Below, in pieces: positions 61,092 to 64,000 of a DNA stretch of 64,000 nt (position 1 is its first letter; every line of letters begins with the position of its first letter). The stretch is from an uncultured Lachnospiraceae bacterium (GTDB taxonomy: Bacteria > Bacillota > Clostridia > Lachnospirales > Lachnospiraceae): the NCBI GenBank assembly GCA_910589385.1, contig CAJUTU010000002.1:62001-126000 (forward strand), in the 5' to 3' direction. The notes beneath the pieces are model-generated. The model did not search any database, was not told the origin of the DNA, and saw nothing but the letters and a program-made list of their open reading frames with translations. The position numbers and the translations under genes were made by a program.

Positions 61092-61122
61092 GGTGGGCAA
61101 TTTACTGTCTAAATTGCCCGCC
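61092..61122 (+). promoter_or_regulatory. Intercistronic hairpin
   Basis: GGTGGGCAATTTA and TAAATTGCCCGCC form a 13-pair stem around CTGTC, just before the ribosome-binding site AAAGGAG of the isomerase gene. No T run; probably an mRNA-stabilising element. Confidence 0.55.
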
Positions 61123-61146
61123 GGGTCATGAAAGGAGAACAAAAAA

Positions 61147-61896
61147 ATGAAATTATCCGTATGCATTGATGCGGTTTATATGGGGAAATCCTTAGATGAG
61201 GCTATAAAAGGTGTAAAAGCTGCTGGCCTGAATGCGGTAGAATTCTGGACATGGGAGGATAAAGAACTCTCCTTGCTGGAAGCTTCCCGGAAAGAAGGAC
61301 TAGAGATTGCGGCGTTCTGCACCGGATTCATAAGCCTGGTAGAGGCAGAAAAAAGGGAAGAATATCTGGAATCCCTGAAAGAAACGATAAGGACGGCAAA
61401 GCGTCTTGGCTGCAGCAGGATTATTTCCCAGACCGGAGCAGAAATTTCCATCAGCAGGAAAGAACAGCATAGGAATCTGGCAGATGGTTTGCGGGCATGT
61501 GCTCCCTGCCTGGAAGAAAATGGAATTACGCTGGTAGTAGAACCGTTGAATATCAGGGTAGACCATGCTGGTTACTATTTATACAGTTCTGATGAAGCGG
61601 CAGAGATTATGAAAGAAGTAGGCAGCCCGAATGTAAAAATGCTATTTGACATTTATCACCAGCAGATTACAGAAGGAGACTTGATCCGGCGCATCAAAAA
61701 ATATATTCCATATATCGGGCATTTCCATGCGGCGGGAAATCCGGGACGCCATGAATTATATCGCTCGGAAATCAATTATAAAACTATATTTGAAGCAATC
61801 AGAGAAACTGGGTACGACGGCTATGTGGGACTGGAGTATTTCCCGGAGGATGAAGTACAAAAGGGGCTGGAGTTTGCAAAGCAGGTATTGTTATGA
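61147..61896 (+). CDS. Sugar-phosphate isomerase/epimerase, hydroxypyruvate-isomerase-like
   Basis: A 249-residue TIM barrel of the AP-endonuclease-2 superfamily. Metal-ligand segments are VVEPLNIRVDHAGYYL (Glu), MLFDIYHQQITEGDL (Asp, His; the Hyi signature), HFHAAGNPGRHEL and GLEYFPEDE (final Glu). Close relatives isomerise hydroxypyruvate or ketose sugars. The stop overlaps the next start (ATGA), so the two are coupled. Confidence 0.88.
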   Translation: MKLSVCIDAVYMGKSLDEAIKGVKAAGLNAVEFWTWEDKELSLLEASRKEGLEIAAFCTGFISLVEAEKREEYLESLKETIRTAKRLGCSRIISQTGAEISISRKEQHRNLADGLRACAPCLEENGITLVVEPLNIRVDHAGYYLYSSDEAAEIMKEVGSPNVKMLFDIYHQQITEGDLIRRIKKYIPYIGHFHAAGNPGRHELYRSEINYKTIFEAIRETGYDGYVGLEYFPEDEVQKGLEFAKQVLL

Positions 61897-63020
61897 AAAG
61901 AATCAAGGCAGCAGTCATAGGATGTGGTGTTATCAGTGAAGTATATCTTAAGTCATTGCAGGAAAATTTTACTATTATTGAAGTAACCGCATGTTCAGAT
62001 CTGTCGGACGAAAGAATGCACAGGGTTGCAGAACATTATCATATTAAAGCGATGGACTGGCAGGAAATCCTGGAAGATCCTTCCATTGAAATGATCCTGA
62101 ACCTGACAAGCCCGGCTGCACATTTTTCTCTTTCACGACAAGCAATGGAGCATGGAAAGCATGTGTATTCCGAAAAAATGATGGCAGTGGATTATCGGGA
62201 GGGAAAAAGACTTTGCGCGCTGGCAGAGGAGTGCCAGGTCCGATTCGGCTGTGCTCCGGACACATTTTTGGGAGGCGGCATCCAGACGGCAAGATATGTA
62301 GTGGATCATGGGCTTGCAGGAAATATTTTAAGCGGAGTTCTTTCCTTGACCCGGGATTACCGGGTGTTTGGTGAGAATCTTCCACATCTGTATAAAAAAG
62401 GAGGCTCCATCCTGTACGATATGGGTGGATATTATTTTACGGCAGTATGCAGCATCCTTGGCAATGTGAAAAGAGTATCTGCATTTGGAAAAAAGACAGA
62501 GGACGTACATAAGGTACTTCGGGCCGGATCACCTCTGTATGGACAGGAGCTGGCCCTGGAAGAAGAAAATGTGATCGCGGCGGTGCTGGAATTTGAAGAT
62601 CAGGTGATAGTCACAGTTCATTTTAATTCAGGGACTATCATTAATGAATCATTTCATATGGAACTTTATGGGGACAAAGGAATCATACGTATGGGAGATC
62701 CTAATATATTCGGCGGTGAAGTGATCCTGGAAAAAGCACAAAATCAACCAGTCGTATTTCCTTTTACTCATGGATTTTTGAAAGAATCCAGGGGACTTGG
62801 AGCGGCTGAGATGGGATGGGCAATCCGAAAAGGCAGACCCCATCGGGCGGGGAAAGAGATGGCATTGCATGTACTGGAGATTATTCATGGCATATTTACG
62901 AGCATAAAAACTCGGACGGTCTATGAGATGGAAACAGTATTTGAAAGGCCCTGCCCTTTGCCGGAAGGATTTATCGGGGAGGGCTTCTGGGCGGCAGATG
63001 AGGAGAGTGCTGTCATATAA
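61893..63020 (+). CDS. Gfo/Idh/MocA-family oxidoreductase
   Basis: A 375-residue oxidoreductase: Rossmann fold KAAVIGCGVISEVYLKSL, catalytic-region motif HVYSEKMMAVDY (EK retained, Pro replaced by Met), and the C-terminal sugar-binding sheet (SILYDMGGYYFTAVCSILGN). It is the last gene of the LacI-controlled operon. With the dehydrogenase and the isomerase it suggests an oxidation-isomerisation route as in inositol or keto-sugar breakdown; the substrate is unknown. Confidence 0.88.
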   Translation: MKRIKAAVIGCGVISEVYLKSLQENFTIIEVTACSDLSDERMHRVAEHYHIKAMDWQEILEDPSIEMILNLTSPAAHFSLSRQAMEHGKHVYSEKMMAVDYREGKRLCALAEECQVRFGCAPDTFLGGGIQTARYVVDHGLAGNILSGVLSLTRDYRVFGENLPHLYKKGGSILYDMGGYYFTAVCSILGNVKRVSAFGKKTEDVHKVLRAGSPLYGQELALEEENVIAAVLEFEDQVIVTVHFNSGTIINESFHMELYGDKGIIRMGDPNIFGGEVILEKAQNQPVVFPFTHGFLKESRGLGAAEMGWAIRKGRPHRAGKEMALHVLEIIHGIFTSIKTRTVYEMETVFERPCPLPEGFIGEGFWAADEESAVI

Positions 63021-63069
63021 AAAGCAAAAACGCCAGGCGGCTTTTCACTATGAAAGAAAAGCTAGCTGG

Positions 63070-63206
63070 AGGCACTGGCAGACCAAAATAATGCTGCGTA
63101 TGCGTATAATCAGGTAATCGCGAAAGATATCGTAGAAAATACCAAAGAAAAGTATGTCACAACGTTCCAGAAATTAAAGTCATGCATGGAAGAAGACTGG
63201 ATGTAA
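63070..63206 (+). pseudogene. Fragment of an unidentified gene
   Basis: In one frame the bases read LEALADQNNAAYAYNQVIAK, then DIVENTKEKYVTTFQKLKSC and a stop at 63204-63206, a convincing protein end, but a stop codon lies directly before the Leu and there is no start. It is probably the C-terminal part of a broken gene. No family recognised. Confidence 0.4.
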
Positions 63207-63375
63207 TATAATAAAGATTATAAATGTGGGACTTTAAGGAGCATGATGCGGAGGACTCTGCTGAAACAGAGGAAACATGGGAAAAAGTTCATGCAATTAG
63301 ATTGTATTAGTAGAGAAAAGCTGTCTGTTGATTGTGACAACCTTTGAAAATAAGGGATTTTGAGAATTGACACAT

Positions 63376-63410
63376 GGAGAACTGCTCCATAAAAGCAGTT
63401 CTCCATTTTT
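63376..63410 (+). terminator. Terminator in the debris region
   Basis: GGAGAACTGCT (63376-63386) pairs perfectly with AGCAGTTCTCC (63394-63404), followed by ATTTTT. No intact gene lies before it; it may belong to the broken gene at 63070-63206 or to the LacI-controlled operon. Confidence 0.75.
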
Positions 63411-63489
63411 GGCATTGGTATGCAGAGACAGGTGAGATGATCCCGTCGTCGGGGAAACGTGGGAGAAAGAAAGCAGCAGATGGGAATGA

Positions 63490-63684
63490 AAAAGAAGACC
63501 TTACCATTACTATGGAATCATGGACAACATCCAGAGTTTGAGCAGCTTCCGGCATCGGATGATGAAAAGCCTGTTTAAATGGCTGAATCGAGGAATCCAG
63601 AAGAAAAGCTATAACTGGGAAGGATCCAACGACATGCCCAAAATTAGTTATGAATACGAAAACAGGATGATAGTATTCTTGTAA
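63490..63684 (+). pseudogene. C-terminal remnant of a group II intron reverse transcriptase
   Basis: The frame ending at 63684 reads YHYYGIMDNIQSLSSFRHRM, then SLFKWLNRGIQKKSYNWEG. This matches the end of the LtrA-type maturase (YYG.. N...L..F......L..WLNRR.Q..SY.W). A stop directly upstream (63487) and the lack of the RT core show it is a scrap. It marks an old intron or its loss. Confidence 0.7.
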
Positions 63685-63793
63685 AATACAAGTGGATGCC
63701 TTATAATAAAGGTCACCAACTGGAGCGTAGCGGAAGTTGATGACCTGCGCGAGCATCAGCAATCGACCACGCAGGAAGGAGGTCTGTAAGAAA

Positions 63794-64000
63794 ATGCATT
63801 GGAAATTAAAGGTATCAGGATATGAAAAAATAAAAAGTGCTGAGATAGAAACAGCGCCTCTGACTCTTTTTGTAGGTGATAACAACAGTGGGAAGAGTTA
63901 TCTGCCAATTGGTAAACGCGGGGGGTAAATATGATGGCCACTACACACAGTGATATCATATTACAGCATATCAATAATATGCTCAGCCTGTCGGGACGGG
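63794..64000 (+). pseudogene. AAA ATPase (OLD-like) joined across an internal deletion
   Basis: ATG at 63794 opens MHWKLKVSGYEKIKSAEIET, then PLTLFVGDNNSGKSYL, a Walker A motif of the AAA_15/OLD-like ATPases. Thirteen codons later the frame stops (63926-63928). In another frame, right after it, the bases read VNMMATTHSDIILQHINNML, the conserved late ATTHSD segment of the same kind of protein. Hundreds of bases between them are missing. The second part runs out of the window. Confidence 0.65.

Overview
The window looks like the chromosome of a gut-type Firmicute of the Lachnospiraceae (Clostridium cluster XIVa). The signs are moderate GC, strong AGGAGG ribosome-binding sites, many carbohydrate-uptake operons each with its own regulator, CUT1 ABC transporters without their own ATPase, a thiM-thiE-thiD salvage operon under a TPP riboswitch, BspA-type leucine-rich surface protein, GH3 glycosidases and Uma2/DUF4143 proteins. 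The genus cannot be fixed from sequence reading alone. No rRNA, tRNA, CRISPR array or prophage was seen.

Layout. 0-3.2 kb: the 3' end of a beta-helix protein, then an AraC regulator. 3.2-6.9 kb: a Uma2-family protein on the minus strand and a large surface protein carrying a papain-like domain plus leucine-rich repeats. 7-10.9 kb: an orphan SIR2-domain protein, a lipase-like hydrolase, and a BceRS-type two-component system whose usual transporter is missing and whose 3' side carries a gene scrap. 11-18.2 kb: a MurNAc-type amino-sugar scavenging locus (RpiR regulator, CUT1 ABC transporter, oxidoreductase, sugar kinase, murQ). 18.5-24.8 kb: two GH3 glycosidases, the first membrane-bound with its domains in permuted order, and a GtrA-like membrane protein. 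25.1 and 37.2 kb: two paralogues of a PD-(D/E)XK-like protein with low-complexity tails; they share promoter, structured leader and a helix that hides the ribosome-binding site. 26.3-28.8 kb: TPP riboswitch and thiamine salvage. 28.9-31.5 kb: TetR plus an ABC exporter. 31.6-33 kb: a DUF4143 ATPase. 33-36.9 kb: AraC and uxuA-uxuB. 38.5-42.1 kb: nucleoside catabolism (deoB, deoD, GntR) behind the wreck of a BMP-type nucleoside transporter. 42.3-49.7 kb: a FadR-type regulator, a CUT2 transporter containing an RbsA-RbsC fusion, a cyclase-family hydrolase and a zinc dehydrogenase. 49.7-51.8 kb: a YtrA-type ABC cassette. 52.1-54.9 kb: a GHKL kinase, a LytTR regulator and an unknown gene behind a structured leader. 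55-55.4 kb: a short transposon derivative inserted in a repeated palindrome. 55.6-63 kb: a LacI-regulated CUT1 transporter with three sugar-converting enzymes. 63-64 kb: gene debris (group II intron reverse transcriptase tail, ATPase joined across a deletion).

How it fits together. Most of the window serves uptake and breakdown of host or plant sugars: amino sugars from peptidoglycan, beta-glucosides, hexuronates, nucleosides and two unidentified substrates. A shared operator-like sequence (ACTTGTAT-N-N-TA..) links the nucleoside genes with the CUT2 cluster, suggesting joint control. A family of imperfect palindromes recurs between genes, and one copy hosts the transposon derivative. Accessory signals worth following are the duplicated nuclease-like gene with its hidden ribosome-binding site, the orphan SIR2 protein, the decayed transporters and the structured leader at 54.3 kb.
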